NCBI GenBank assembly: GCA_012932865.1
Contig: SAXG01000032.1
Location: 186,001-250,000, forward strand
DNA length: 64,000 nucleotides
From: Amylostereum areolatum
Taxonomy: Eukaryota > Basidiomycota > Agaricomycetes > Russulales > Stereaceae
Reading direction: 5' to 3'
Every line of letters starts with the position of its first letter. Within the stretch, counting starts at the first letter, position 1. Positions 18,474-30,282 of the stretch are shown here, in pieces. Below the pieces are notes generated by a model, which worked only from the letters and a program-made list of their open reading frames with translations, searched no databases and was not told the origin of the DNA. The position numbers and the translations under genes were made by a program.

Positions 18474-19895
18474 TTATGAAGTGTGCATCTCGACGTCCTC
18501 GTCCGCACCCTCCGGAACGAGCAGTCCCTCCGCCGCGCGTCGAAGCGTCAAAATCTTATCCCGCATGATACTGATAGCCTCGAACGGCAACCTCTTAGGC
18601 TCGTACGCGCTCTCTGACTCGATCGAAACTGCTCGCTCCAAACGTAAGTTGAACGGCATCAAAGGAAAGCAAGGAAAGCCACGCACAGATGAAGTGATCC
18701 CGTACCCTCGCCAACTCGACGCACCCTTCAAACTCGGGATGTCGCAGCACCTCTCGTGAGACGCTATCCTTGCGCAGGTTCTCGCTATCCACGCTGACCT
18801 TCTTCGTCCTCGGGTCGACGCGTATTACGCCAGGTGAGAAGCATTTTTGGAATTTCTCTGCGAGATGTGGCGGTATGGGCTTTTTTATGAAGATTTGGGG
18901 GAGGATGCGGTAGGAAGCCGTCGCTATTGACACTTGTGAGCATGACGTAGAGCACGGAGACAGAAGGGATGGATGGGACCGAAGGCGAGAGAAAGGCAAG
19001 CCGATGAGAGACAGAAGAGACCCACCAACGGCGCTGAATTTTGCATGGTCCTTTGCGACGCCTTTGAGTGCGTGCATTTCCATGTTGATCTCCTGTCCCG
19101 GTCGCAGCTTGACAAGAACGATGTCCGGATTTGTTGGCGCAGGTGGGACGGGGAATATAGATTCTTGTTCGCCCACAGGCTCCCAAACAAGGTCACCAGA
19201 GCGCACGGTCGAATGCTCGTAAAGGTCCTCGTCCGCGCCTACGGGAAATGCGGCAGATTTGGGGGCTGATGGATCGCGGGGTGTCTTGCGCCGTGTGCAT
19301 ACTACATTGAGCTTGAATACAAGGGTGTCGCGGTCCGTGAGGACATTTTGTGTGCTTGCTGGACATATAGTGTGAGAGGGAAGGATAGGTCACGAAGACA
19401 AGTCTTCTCACGATCGCGCATTTGTACAAGGGCAGGGTCGACGTTGAGTGGTATGAGCCCCAAGCGATGTGAGAAAACCTCGTCGACCATGACAGAGTTG
19501 TTATTCCACACGTATACATACTCGATAGCCACGGTCGGCACCTAGGTATAACGAGAGGTATGTCAGGAGGGAAGGGAGACGAGAAACCTGCGACGCACCT
19601 CCGCGATCAAAATCCTTCGTACTGCGTTCGCAATGCTCGCGTCTACCCCCACCAAGTCAAACTCGATCGACCGATTCGAAAGTCTTTTTACGCTTACGCG
19701 CAGACGCTACGCGTCAGTCAGCCAACGCGAACGCGCTCTGAACATGCTCGGACAGACCTCTTTGAAACTGTCCAAACTCCAAGAGTGGTCCTCTCCGGGG
19801 TGGTAGCCAGGGAAGTCGGTGCTAGACACATTTGTGACGCGTTCTGCGCGCACGCCTACGTGTTTTCGTGGGTCAAAATGAGTGGAAGAGGACAT
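18474..19895 (-). CDS. RPC40: RNA polymerase I and III subunit AC40 (RPAC1)
   Basis: Shared subunit of RNA polymerases I and III. With AC19 it forms the alpha-like heterodimer that nucleates enzyme assembly in the nucleus. Six exons (19895-19758, 19706-19599, 19541-19412, 19358-19026, 18923-18687, 18628-18474) total 1,101 nt or 366 aa, close to the 335-346 aa of yeast and human. Recognised stretches: [71 protein letters not shown] and [14 protein letters not shown]. Introns are 51, 57, 53, 102 and 58 nt with good splice signals. It is a single intact housekeeping gene, divergent from the kinase-like gene to its right. Confidence 0.95.
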
Positions 19896-20261
19896 GTTGG
19901 CGAAGGAGACTAAGACGCGGAAGGGTGGGGTACGGTCACTGGTCAGAACGGGGGAAGAATTTTGGTCGGCGCGCGCCTGTCTTCCGGAGAGCCCGGGCCG
20001 TCGACTGCCATCTGTTGCCATGTATGGGACCCAAAAAGGTGGCACTATCAGCACTACTACATAGTACACGCCGCCTCTGATGTTCGTATGCATATAGAAG
20101 TTTTCCCCATCGCAAACCTCCGCCCTCCATTCCCAAGACCAGTCCCTATACCCTCCAAACCCTCCCCGCTGCCACCGCCATGACTCTTCTGATGACCGTC
20201 GGAACCAAATCGTATCTGTTCGATTCGTGCCAGGGCCCAGGAGCCATCCGATTCCGAGGAC
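19896..20261. other. Divergent spacer between RPC40 and the kinase-like gene
   Basis: About 365 nt, presumably carrying both promoters. No TATA box or other element was clear. Confidence 0.4.
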
Positions 20262-21225
20262 ATGGTCGTAACCAACGTGGCACTCATTCATGCGTCCAGG
20301 AATCACTGCATCTATTCCGGAGACCTCTCCCTTCTACGACGCTGTCCCCCCAATCTCTCTCGCGTTGTCGTCAAATGCGCCAAGACCAAATCAGCCGCTG
20401 AGCTTCTTCAGAAAGAGTACGAACTGTACAACGGAACGCTCAGTTCCTACCAAGGCGTTTGGCTCCCCCGCTGCTATGGAATGTATCATCGTGAAAAAAA
20501 CAAGGACCTCACGCATACCTTGTTCTCGAATATTGCGGCCAACTTGCTATCTCAAACGGATATTTCCATATGTTCAAAGATATGGATTTCAAGTGCGCTC
20601 TAGTTGATCTCTATACATGATGCACCCGTACTCACACGTCCTTGCAGGTTGAAGCTTGTTGAGGCCGTTAAGGAGATGCATCGGCTAGGTATCGTTCACC
20701 ATAAGCTCAGCGAAAAACCCGTTTTGAACCACAACATGATCATCGACTTCACCCTCGCCACGAAGGAAAAATGTAAACGAAAACACCATATCTACTTGGG
20801 CGATATCGAACCACTTGATGAAGAAGAATTTGGCTGTCGTGAGTTGTTCGACCTGTGTGGTTCCTTGGGTATCTGGAAACCTCGTATGGGCTTTGTCCTA
20901 CTCCGTCTCCTGCTTCCCAACCTTACGCTTTGTTCCCATCTTATAGGAGATTTCTGGATCCTCGACGCAAACTACCCCGTTGCATGGATATCTGATGTTA
21001 GCAGGATTGCCGACGTGTTACCGGACATATGTACGCCCGAGGAAAAAATGCGAATGGTGTGCGAAGCTGTTAAAGATCACCTCATTCACTGGTACCCTGA
21101 TGTTTGGAGACGGAGAAAAGGTTCGCTGCTTTGGCTTCCGTATGTCATCGCATTGTTTGACCTGATATATAGGATGGAATCGATATGTGGACCGCGTCTC
21201 TGCATGGTATGCCAAACATCGATGA
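20262..21225 (+). pseudogene. Protein kinase-like gene with degenerate catalytic motifs and one frameshift
   Basis: Exons 20262-20592, 20648-20883, 20947-21120 and 21173-21225 join through 55-, 63- and 52-nt introns. The N-lobe shows the ATP-lysine strand VVVKCAKTKSAAELLQKEYE and a hinge-like LVLEYCG. The catalytic loop reads IVHHKLSEKPVL, where HRD/HGD is expected, so the catalytic Asp is replaced by Lys. The metal motif is IIDFTLA instead of DFG. The frame changes within exon 1 between MYHREK and HAYLVLEYCG, at a run of seven A near 20494-20500. One extra A would restore it. The gene may be decaying, or the shift may be a homopolymer sequencing error. With or without it the product would be a pseudokinase. 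It resembles the small fungal kinase-like proteins common in agaricomycetes. Confidence 0.65.
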
Positions 21226-22396
21226 CAGTAGGAGAGAGGGACATTTATGGCCGCTTTTCCACGCGTAATTTGTATGGGGTCGTCTTCCGTTATTTTTTCA
21301 GCCTTCACCTGTGTGCACGTCAATCTCATTTTCTCAATTCGTGTCTGCGTGCTTGACTTGACATACACAGGTACATCACACCATCAACAATCGCCAGGTC
21401 CTCACAGAGGGAAGAAGTGAATAAATGTGATGATGTATCGATCGCAGCAGACTGATGTAAACGAGAAGCACCTCTTCATCTACTGGGTCCTTCTTTTAAA
21501 TAAGACACTAAAGTATGCACAGGAAAACTGCGACGTGTGGGCAATAGTCGTGAACGCTAGCGTACAGAGCGAGTCCCCCGCCAGCCCCTTCAAACTGAGG
21601 GGTATACTCCGCATCGGCCGTCAGGACTCCAAACACACGTCGAAAAAAACGATCGAGCAGTGTAAGGGGTGGGCCCATAAGTAGGGCCGATACGACCGTT
21701 ATGGGCATTAGGCGGGGGGGCCTGAATCAACACTTGCAACCTCCGTCAAGATCCACAGAGATCCACTCCGTACTTCCGTCTGCTGGGTTGAACAAGCTGC
21801 TTTTCGTCCTCTCACGGACATGCTATCCTTTTACATCCGATTTTCAGCACTGCCACAAAACAACAGCATCAGGCCCCTCGGAAAACAAGTCTAGACTGCG
21901 ATTCCATCAAAGTGAGGATGACTTCCTTCGGCCGCATCTACATATATGAATCATTCCTCAGCATAGCATATCCGATCCACCACGGATTTATAGTGAGTAA
22001 TCGCCCGCCCCTGCCGTAGAAGGAGGCCCCGCTTACTCTGCAGGACCTGCAGGTAGAATGCGTTGGTGACTCAGCGACACGGTTGGTAACATGGACGAAG
22101 TGCGAAGAAAAGAATCAATGCTGCCTCTGAAACATGCCGAGTGCATAAACGTCCGCCACCGCTTCGTCACGACGAACTGACTCAGCGCATCCGCTCAAAA
22201 CACCCAAAGCTCGGGACGGCGTCTACAGGTATGTCGACATTGTCGTTCGAAACTGCCTCAAATCTGACTCAGCAACCAGGCAGCTATCGATAGACACCTG
22301 CCGTTCTTCTCTATAAAAGCAGCGGGTCGGTGGAGCGCTCTATACCTCATCTACCACCCGCGTCTTTCTCTCCAGCTCCCGAAATCAGAATTCGCC
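21226..22396. other. Intergenic region, 1.2 kb, upstream of the dehydrogenase
   Basis: No supported gene. The right end is the promoter of the dehydrogenase: TATAAAA at 22312-22318 followed by a CT-rich leader. Confidence 0.5.
22312..22318 (+). promoter_or_regulatory. TATA box of the short-chain dehydrogenase gene
   Basis: TATAAAA lies 79-85 nt upstream of the ATG at 22397. It is followed by a pyrimidine-rich leader typical of fungal genes. Confidence 0.6.
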
Positions 22397-23552
22397 ATGT
22401 CCCAAACTTTCATTGGTGCCGACGAAATCGAGCCGTTCAGTGCCAAACACGAGTATGATGGTCTTTATTGCATTCGGTTCCTCATCTGACGCTACTCCTC
22501 AGTATCTATCCACTCATCGATCCGAAGCCCTTCTGGTCGGCACAAACCTACAAAGGTCAAGTTGTCCTCATCACTGGCGCTTCGCGCGGCATTGGCCTCA
22601 CAACCGCTCTCTTCTACGCTCGCGCCGGCGCCGCTGTCGTCCTTGTCGCTCGCATGCAGGCTACTTTGGATGAAAGCAAAGACAGCATCCTCAAGGAGGT
22701 CCCGACTGCGCAGGTGCTCACTCTCCCCGCCGACGTCTCCAACCACGGGGATGCGGCGCATGCGGTGAAGACTACCGTCGATCTGTTCGGCAGGCTGGAT
22801 ATCCTCATCTGCAACGCGGCAGTGATCACCCCAATGACCCATCGTTCGTCCATGCCTTTTTGCTTCTCTCCATACTTACCGTCTGTCTTTAGTCCTCGCT
22901 GATAAAGATGCTCTGGAATGGTGGTTCACCCAAGAAGTCAATGTTCGCGGTGTGTTCAATTTCGTACAGTAAGCCTACGTCAATCTCTCCGAGATCACCA
23001 TCATTAACTTGTTGGTGAACCAGTGCTGCTATCCCCGAGCTGTTGAAGACCACGGGTCAGATCATCATCGTGTCGTCCTCGGCTGCTCACGTCCGCATCC
23101 CCAACGCATCCGACTATCACCTCTCCAAGCATACCGTGGATAGGCTTGCCGAGCTTGTTGCCATCGGTGCGCTAAACAAAGTCGTCTCTGCTTACACATT
23201 GTTCGCTGATACTGCGTAGAATACCCGACTATCAAAACCTACGCCGTGCACCCTGGTGTCATCGAAACGCAGTTGAACAAGGAATCCGTGTCGCCGGTTA
23301 CTCTCGCGGATACTCTTGAGCTTCCGGCTGCTACATTCCTGTGGCTTACGGCTCGTAAAGCTGAGTGGCTCACCGGAAGGTACAGGTTCTTTATATTGCC
23401 TGGGATGGTCATGTATATATTGAATGTTACTCGGCAGGTTTATCGCTGCCCCGTGGGACTTGGAAGAAGTTGTAAAATATCAGGACGCAATCGTAAAGGG
23501 CAACCTGCTCGTAACCAAACTGATTGCTCCTCAAACTACTGGTAGCGTGTAG
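22397..23552 (+). CDS. Short-chain dehydrogenase/reductase (296 aa)
   Basis: NAD(P)-dependent oxidoreductase of the classical SDR family, substrate unknown. Exons 22397-22452, 22503-22843, 22893-22968, 23024-23166, 23220-23379 and 23438-23552 sum to 891 nt. The Rossmann motif TGASRGIG is near residue 50, the NAA-type motif (LDILICNAAV) lies further on, and the active site is Ser in IIIVSSSAAH with YHLSK (Y-x-x-x-K), followed by VHPGVIETQL. Length and order match classical cytosolic SDRs. The introns (45-58 nt) are typical. There is no signal peptide. The neighbours give no hint of substrate. Confidence 0.92.
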
Positions 23553-23623
23553 AATTTACGATAAAACGAGACGCGAGCAAGAACTAAGTTTACAGTGATA
23601 ATACTCCTGGGTTGAAACGGTTG

Positions 23624-26600
23624 TCAGTCCGAGGTCTCCGTCGAGTCGTCTTCTACAGGGGCAGGCGTAGCCCAGTCAGAATCATATCTCCTCAACTCCT
23701 CGGAGCCCTGACCGTCGCGTAATGCCCTTACGCTTTCTCCCACCTGTGCCGCTATTACTCTGCAGGCTTCAATGTGCGCACCAGATAATGTTAAGGCTGT
23801 TGGGCTTGATTTCTGCACCTGCTGCCACAGGACCGCCATCTTCCTCGCCATCTGTAAATGCACAATGGGCCTGAGCATACATGACATTTTAGACGGAAGG
23901 AAAGACAACTCCACCATTTCCGCAACACCTTCAAGAGCTTGTTCAAGCTCATCACAGACGTCTTCGGCTGCTGCGGTCAGCGCGGTTTGCAGGGTCATCC
24001 GTGTCTTGTGCTTGAAGATATCATCGCGGTTATCCTCAAGGTACATCCGAAAGTTGCTCTAAGTAGTATTCACCTTCAGTGAGATACTCGAAGAATTTGA
24101 GGGTAATTACCTTGATCCGGGCAATACAACCCGGGCCGTGTTGTCCTTTCGCCAAACCATACCCTGGGATGAGGTTCTCTTGCACAGTGGACGTGATGCC
24201 CCGGGAAAGAGCGCGCTGCTTCTTCTGAAGGGAGAGTTGACTAGTTTCGAAGGCGATATCAATATCCCGTTGAGCATTCCTCTTCCAGGCATTGAGGTTG
24301 TTCCTTCGGGGTGCCGTCCGTTCCAGCTCTGGGGGCAAAAAGTCTTGGACTTCTTGAAAGAAACGACTTAGCGGAAGCCGTAGGTCATGTTTTTTGTGGG
24401 TCACTAGATCTTGGGAGAATACATGCTCCCAAGAACCACTTATATGTTGTTTCATTGGTCTTGCAAGCATGGAATTGAGGTCGACGTGAAAGTCGCCGTG
24501 ATGTATCAAAGCTACGGTAGATCAAAGTTTGTCAGCTTCGGATTGTTCACCGCTGTTGACGCAGAAGGTTTACTAGCTCGGTACGTTGACCAGTGTGTGT
24601 GCTTTTTGTCGGCGAAGTCTTCATAACATGGTAGTGCTCGTGCCGCCGACTGTTATGGTGTAAACAGCCATCAGAGATCAGTGGATGGAAGAGAATCAAG
24701 ATAGGCGGTACCATGATCGAGCCTATCTCGATATCATCCCAAAGCTCGGTTTTGAAGCATTCATTGAGGTGCTCCATGACCTTGTCGACGACGTCCGTGA
24801 AGATCTACAGGATTTCAAGTAAGGTTTCGGACAAACAGACGACTGTACATCAGCAGCACATTATCGATAAGGTAGCGTTGTAGGCTGCCATCACGCAGCA
24901 TCCCTAACATCCCGGTAAGTCACAGCAAGACGATGGGTAGGGGGGAAAGCAACCATTTGTTATCAGAGTGTCCCGAAGTCTCGCGCGCACTTGGTTAAGC
25001 CCTTGATTGTGCGAAACAAGATCGGCTAGGCTTTGAGCCAATCTCTCCACATTGTCAAGAAGTTGAGCTACAGCTTGAGCTTTCCGGGGTTTGGCCAGAA
25101 GAAGACACCAATCATATATTGCTGGAATTCCGGTGTCTTCGACTCGTTCGAATGCACTTTCTTGATGATCTGTCGGACGTGCTCATCATCAGAAAGCAAA
25201 TCGATGCTTTGATCGTACTAGTATACTTTTCATTTTGCGGTGCTCTCGGGACGAGCAACTGAAAACGCTAACGGAGTTTTCACAGTCCGAGAACGAGATA
25301 GTTCTAACCCCACCCCCTATTGAGCAAACGTGATGAGACATTAGCACTTATGTCCTGGTCAGCGGTAGATCAATAAACGTAACACATACTCTGTCTCGAC
25401 GATAACGAACGTCTCGTTTCGTGAAATTGTTTCTTCATTTGGCTTTCGATGTACTGGACCAAAAATCAGACATAGCCAGAGCGCACCAAAGCCGTATTAC
25501 CTGAGCCCTCGCCCGGGCACAATATATATTGAAAGCTGCTTCTGCCCTTCTCGTTTCTTCCCTCAGCGCATCGCGTCTCTCCGCCGAGTCAATAATCGAG
25601 TCTTTGACGATTTTGAGTTTCTCCTCATAAGACGAGACCGACCGTTGAGGAGGTTCACGTCCAGGGACGGAGCGCGACGGCCCCGATGAACTGCTCAAAT
25701 TTTTCATTTCGTTCAATTGGTCCGATAATACTTGGAGAGCGCGGTGCAGCATCATGGTTAGATGAATACCATAGTAGTACAAAATGAATGGGGATAGACC
25801 TTTCTTATCCCTTCGTAACCTGTTCATGTTGTTGTCCTCGACCTGATAAGCATTATTTACCTGCTCGCGCTTATCAAAAATGGGGCCGAAAGCGACGTCT
25901 GAGCGGAGTTGGCATTGGTTTATAACGTCCGTGGGGTCAAAATCATCCATCTTGGTGGCTGGCATAAACCTTAGACGGGGATCGCTCAAGTCGAATATAT
26001 GAATTCACCGATTACTGAAACGTTCTGCGCATTGAAACTGGAGGTGGGTCATCATAACCTGTCAGACTGACCGCAAGGCAGATGTATGACTTGCCTGTTA
26101 TCTAGATTGAGCAGTGATATTTTTCGTCATTTCGGTGGCCATGTCATGTATCCACGAAACGCACCCACTACATAGTATGCCCGCAGGGTGAATTTCCATG
26201 CAGTGAGATCCAGGAAATAAGACTAAAGTGCTTACTTTGTAACTGAGTCAACAGCGCATCGCCAAGAAGGTCTAATGTATCGGGGAGAATTTTGGTAACT
26301 TGGTAAGGGTGCGACCTCAAGTTATGTCTGAGACCACCTACCACCCGCGAGCTGCTCGCTCACAGCACGAGGACTTGCGGTGACGACACATATATGGTCA
26401 GCTTGTCCGAGGTGCTTGATGGCAATACCCCCACGTGCCAGGTTTCGATCGCCCAGGCCTGGGAGATCGAGGAAAACGAGTTGGGTAGACAACAAGGGTG
26501 CATTGCACCGAACATCTATCAACGTAACGATTGGCCAGAGCCTCGAATCAGTGACCTGTTGGTTCGAATGCATCACAACGACGAGAATGGTCACGATAAA

Positions 26601-27719
26601 TACATACTGCCCCTTGGATAGGACCCAGAAAATGAGTTAACTTGTCGTTGAATGTTCCAGCGTCCAATGCATCGATAGTATGCTCGCCCCCCAAGAATGT
26701 TCGAATCCCTTGTACTAGATTGTTAGAAGTCTTGGGCGACAGGAATAAATGACGAGGACGTACTTGGAACGTGGTCAAGAACGGCTCTAACGCCCATGCT
26801 GGCAAGTCTGGCCAAATCACGGGAAAGATCAGGGTAGACGACTTTGAACTGGACCAATGTGAGTTGCCTTTTATCCGCAAACATCGTACAACATATGCCC
26901 TCACACGATACCACGACTGTCCAGCTTGCTCTCCCAACTTTGTATCATCCTTGGCGCCGTCCTTCAGCTCCTGCAAAACCGTGGAGATGTCTACCTCCCA
27001 GTCCGAATAAGAGGAAAATTTGATCGTCGCGACGATGTGGTCGGAATCGTGCCACGACACTCGGGTGACACTTGAGGTGCATGCCTCCATGCTGCTGGTT
27101 GGGACGATGTCATCTAGTCAAACATATGGTCAACCGTGAACAGTACGCCACTTGGGTAAACTTCTTACCTTGTACTAGAGCGTTGATGAGCGAGGACTTT
27201 CCCCCGCCCGAGACTGCGATAACATAAGAAGGAAACGACAGGTTATCATGGACCGTTTATAGGGATAATGTTCGGAATACGATACCTCCACAGAGTGCGA
27301 TGGTTGTTGTTTTGATCTTGGACATTTTGACCCTAGATCATGTCCTAGTAAGCAAGATAGTGGGGTTCAAGAACACGTGCGGTGCACTTCGCGATTTCCG
27401 CCAACATCTGCGATGCCTGCTGCTTCAGATCTTCCGAGTCGGCGTGATTGTTCAACAGGACTTGCACCGCCGCTTCTATAGATACAAGAAGGGTTCGGGC
27501 CTCTTGAACTCGAGCGTCACTGTCCAGGGAATGATCGGCGCCATCTAATGGATATCATCAGTACGTACTTCTCAACCGTAGTTCAAAATATAATTACCAT
27601 TTGGTACAGACACCTACCAACGGAGGAAGGGTCAGCCTGAGAGTGTCTTGACTCCTCACTGCCTAAGGGTTACGATCACTTACCGGGTCGAACCCCGCGG
27701 AAACGTCAGAAAAAGACAT
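23624..27719 (-). CDS. Large GTPase 1, SLIP-GC/dynamin-like (multi-exon)
   Basis: Starts at ATG 27719 (MSFSDVSAGFDP, then an intron) and ends at 23624. It has many short introns, and the exact exon list was not resolved throughout. GTPase motifs: G1 VSGGGKSSLINALVQ near 27180-27225, a switch threonine in DDIVPTSS near 27100, G3 DLPGLGD near 26445-26475, and G4 TKMDD near 25950. A coiled-coil-like middle follows (YEEKLKIVKDSIIDSAERRD, near 25550-25600), then a long helical C-terminal half (near 24500-23630). This layout matches fungal homologues of nuclear GTPase SLIP-GC, whose role in fungi is not known. It is a paralogue of the genes at 30283-34956 and 39695-43872. Its start faces eEF1B-gamma across a 650-nt spacer. 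Confidence 0.8.
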
Positions 27720-28370
27720 GAAAGGCGGAGAGGAGGAAGTGGGTAGTGAAGATAGCACTCTATCGCGATAAGCTGACCTTCCAGCTTCGTGTTTTCGAGT
27801 ATCTCCCCCGCCGAAAACAAAGTGGCCGCCGTGACTGGTCACAGGACAAAGAGAGGTTCGATTCTCGAAGATGCCGCATTCCACGGTATGGACCAAGTAT
27901 GGACACTGCCTATTTTGCAGTAGACGTCATAATAGTCCGTTCTTTGACGATTATTCGACTACACCGTTCCGTATCAAAGGACTCACACGGGTCGCAGCCT
28001 GTCGCGGTGCTACGTGTTTGAGTTGTCGGGTCCTTCCGCCTCCTTCCGCCTACGCGAGCGTCGAAGAGCAATGCTGACGTGGTGGTGGTTTCTTTAAATT
28101 GGGTCAGACCATAGAGAAACTCAAGAATGAAATCCCATATGCCAAAGCGTTGAGAGTCGACGTCGAGAACGTGGTGTGTACAAAAGTCAAGTACTACTTG
28201 TTCGAGGTGTTGAGTCGGAGTCTGCGTGAGTGCGTAATCGATCAGCTCGGCAAATGCCGAAAATACTGTTTTCCGATTTTCGTCTGATCAGCGGCCCTCA
28301 CTCGCTTTCCCATCTCCTTTTCCCGTCCTACTCTTCTCTTCGTCCATCTTTTCAAAAGAGTCAGAAAGTC
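27720..28370. other. Divergent spacer between GTPase 1 and eEF1B-gamma
   Basis: About 650 nt, with a CT-rich stretch just before the eEF1B-gamma ATG. No further gene is supported. It probably drives both genes. Confidence 0.4.
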
Positions 28371-30078
28371 ATGTCTGCAGGAACCCTCTACACAACCTCT
28401 GACGTTGAGAGCAAACGTGTGCGTTGCAATCGTTCTTGGTCGCGCTCTGGATGTGTCTGACTCTTAGAGCAGGTTCGCGCTGTTGCTGCTTTCGCCGGTC
28501 TTTCTGTCGACGTCAAGGAGAGCGGTTCAAACGTAGTAAAAAACCCAACGCTGGAGGCGAAAGAGGTCACTGTCTTCGGAGCGAGCGCGATTGGTCGTTA
28601 CAGTGAGTTTTCAAGTTTTGTCCTGTCAATCATTCCGTTCGTGAGCCAGCATAATCTGCGACACGAGCCTGTTTCCCGTCTGGAAGATACCTTTGGATGT
28701 GGTGATCCAGTGCTGTACGAATTGGCAGCAGCTTTTGTCTTTCGAGAAATTTGATCGCCCGGTGACAGAGTGCGATCTCGCCATCTTCATCGGTACCCGA
28801 TCCATATCCTGTCTCTATCCTACTTTTCGTCACCACATTTGAGACAATTTTCTGACTTCAAAACACCACTAGTTGCTTCCCTCGCCCCCAACTCGACATT
28901 GCTCAGCTCCGATGCTAAGGAGGCGGCTCTCGTCGACCAATGGGTCTCTTTTGCTGATTCTGACATCGCCGCACCAACCTCCTTCGTCATCCAGCTCGTG
29001 AAGGGCATCGTCACCCCCTACAACAAGCCCGTATGTGTCATGATTCTCCTTCATCGCGACCATCGTGCTGAAAATCTACCTAGATCCACACTACCTTCAC
29101 CGACCGCCTAACTGTTGCCCTCACAATCCTCGAGAAGCACCTTGCCACCCGCACCTTTGTCACGTCAGAACGGATCTCCCTCGCGGACATCACCATCGCT
29201 GCCGAGCTCCAGGCCGCTCTCAGCACCATCGTCGATGCTCCCCTTCGCGCCAAGTTCCCCAACGTGATCCGCCACTTCGAGACCATCGTCAACCAGCCCC
29301 AGCTGAAGGACGTCTTCGGCTCGACCTCTTACGCCGAGAAGGCGCTCCAATTCACCCCCCCCGCTAAGGAGAAGAAGGAGAAGAAGGAGGAGGCCCCCAA
29401 GCCCAAGGCAGAGAAGAAGCCCAAGAAGGAGGCGGAGGATGATGATGACTTCGACGACACCCCCGCGGAGGAGCCCAAGGCCAAGAACCCCCTCGACTCC
29501 CTCCCCAAATCGACTTTCAACCTCGAGGACTGGAAGCGTGCGTACTCCAACAAGGACACGCGCGGTGCTGGCGGCGCCATCGAATGGTTGTACCAGAAGT
29601 TCGTGCCCTTCTTGTTCACCTTTTCGTAGTGGAACTAATCGTCGCTACACAGCTACGACAAGGAGGGCTTCTCCCTCTGGCGCGTGGACTTCAGGTACAA
29701 CGAGGAGCTCAAGCAGACGTTCATGTCCTCGAACCAGATCGGCGGCTTCTTCAACCGCCTCGAGGCATCCCGCAAATACCTCTTCGGCTCGATGGGTGTC
29801 CTCGGCAAGACCGACGACTCCATCATCACCGGCACCCTCATTGCACGCGGGCAAGACATCAAGCCTGTCGTTGAAGTTGCTCCCGACTTCGAGAGCTACG
29901 AGTACAAGCGCCTCGACCTCGACAACGAGGATGACAAAAAGTTCTTCGAGGCCGCTCTCGCTTGGGATCTCGAGATCGATGGCAAGGCGTGGGTGGATGG
30001 CAAGAACGTGCGTATCCTTCATCCCTACTCATATATCAAAACACTTCGCTAATGACCGTCTTTCTACAGTTCAAGTAA
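28371..30078 (+). CDS. Translation elongation factor eEF1B gamma subunit (404 aa)
   Basis: Scaffold subunit of the eEF1B guanine-nucleotide exchange complex, cytosolic. Exons 28371-28418, 28473-28602, 28873-29030, 29084-29598, 29653-30007 and 30070-30078 sum to 1,215 nt. It starts MSAGTLYTT, with a GST-like domain over about the first 210 residues (IASLAPNSTLLSSDAKEAAL, LATRTFVTSERISLADITIA). A Lys/Glu-rich linker (residues about 215-255) follows, then the conserved EF1G domain (PKSTFNLEDWKRAYSNKDTR, NYDKEGFSLWRVDFRYNEEL). The last coding exon is only three codons. The second intron is 270 nt, far longer than its neighbours. It sits between two GTPase paralogues but has no obvious functional link to them. 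Confidence 0.95.
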
Positions 30079-30282
30079 ACGCAAGATCTTATTGCATGTA
30101 TTTCTGGAGACGTCGCTGTAGCCTCACCCCTTGTTTTTTTGGTGTCTGTCATTGCTGTTAGATCACTCATCCTTCTCTTCGCCTCCTCGTGTTCACTACC
30201 TGTAGTCGCTGTATTGCATAAATGAAAATTTGTAGGTGTACATCGCCATCCATTCACTCCTGCTCGTGAGCCATCTCAGAAG

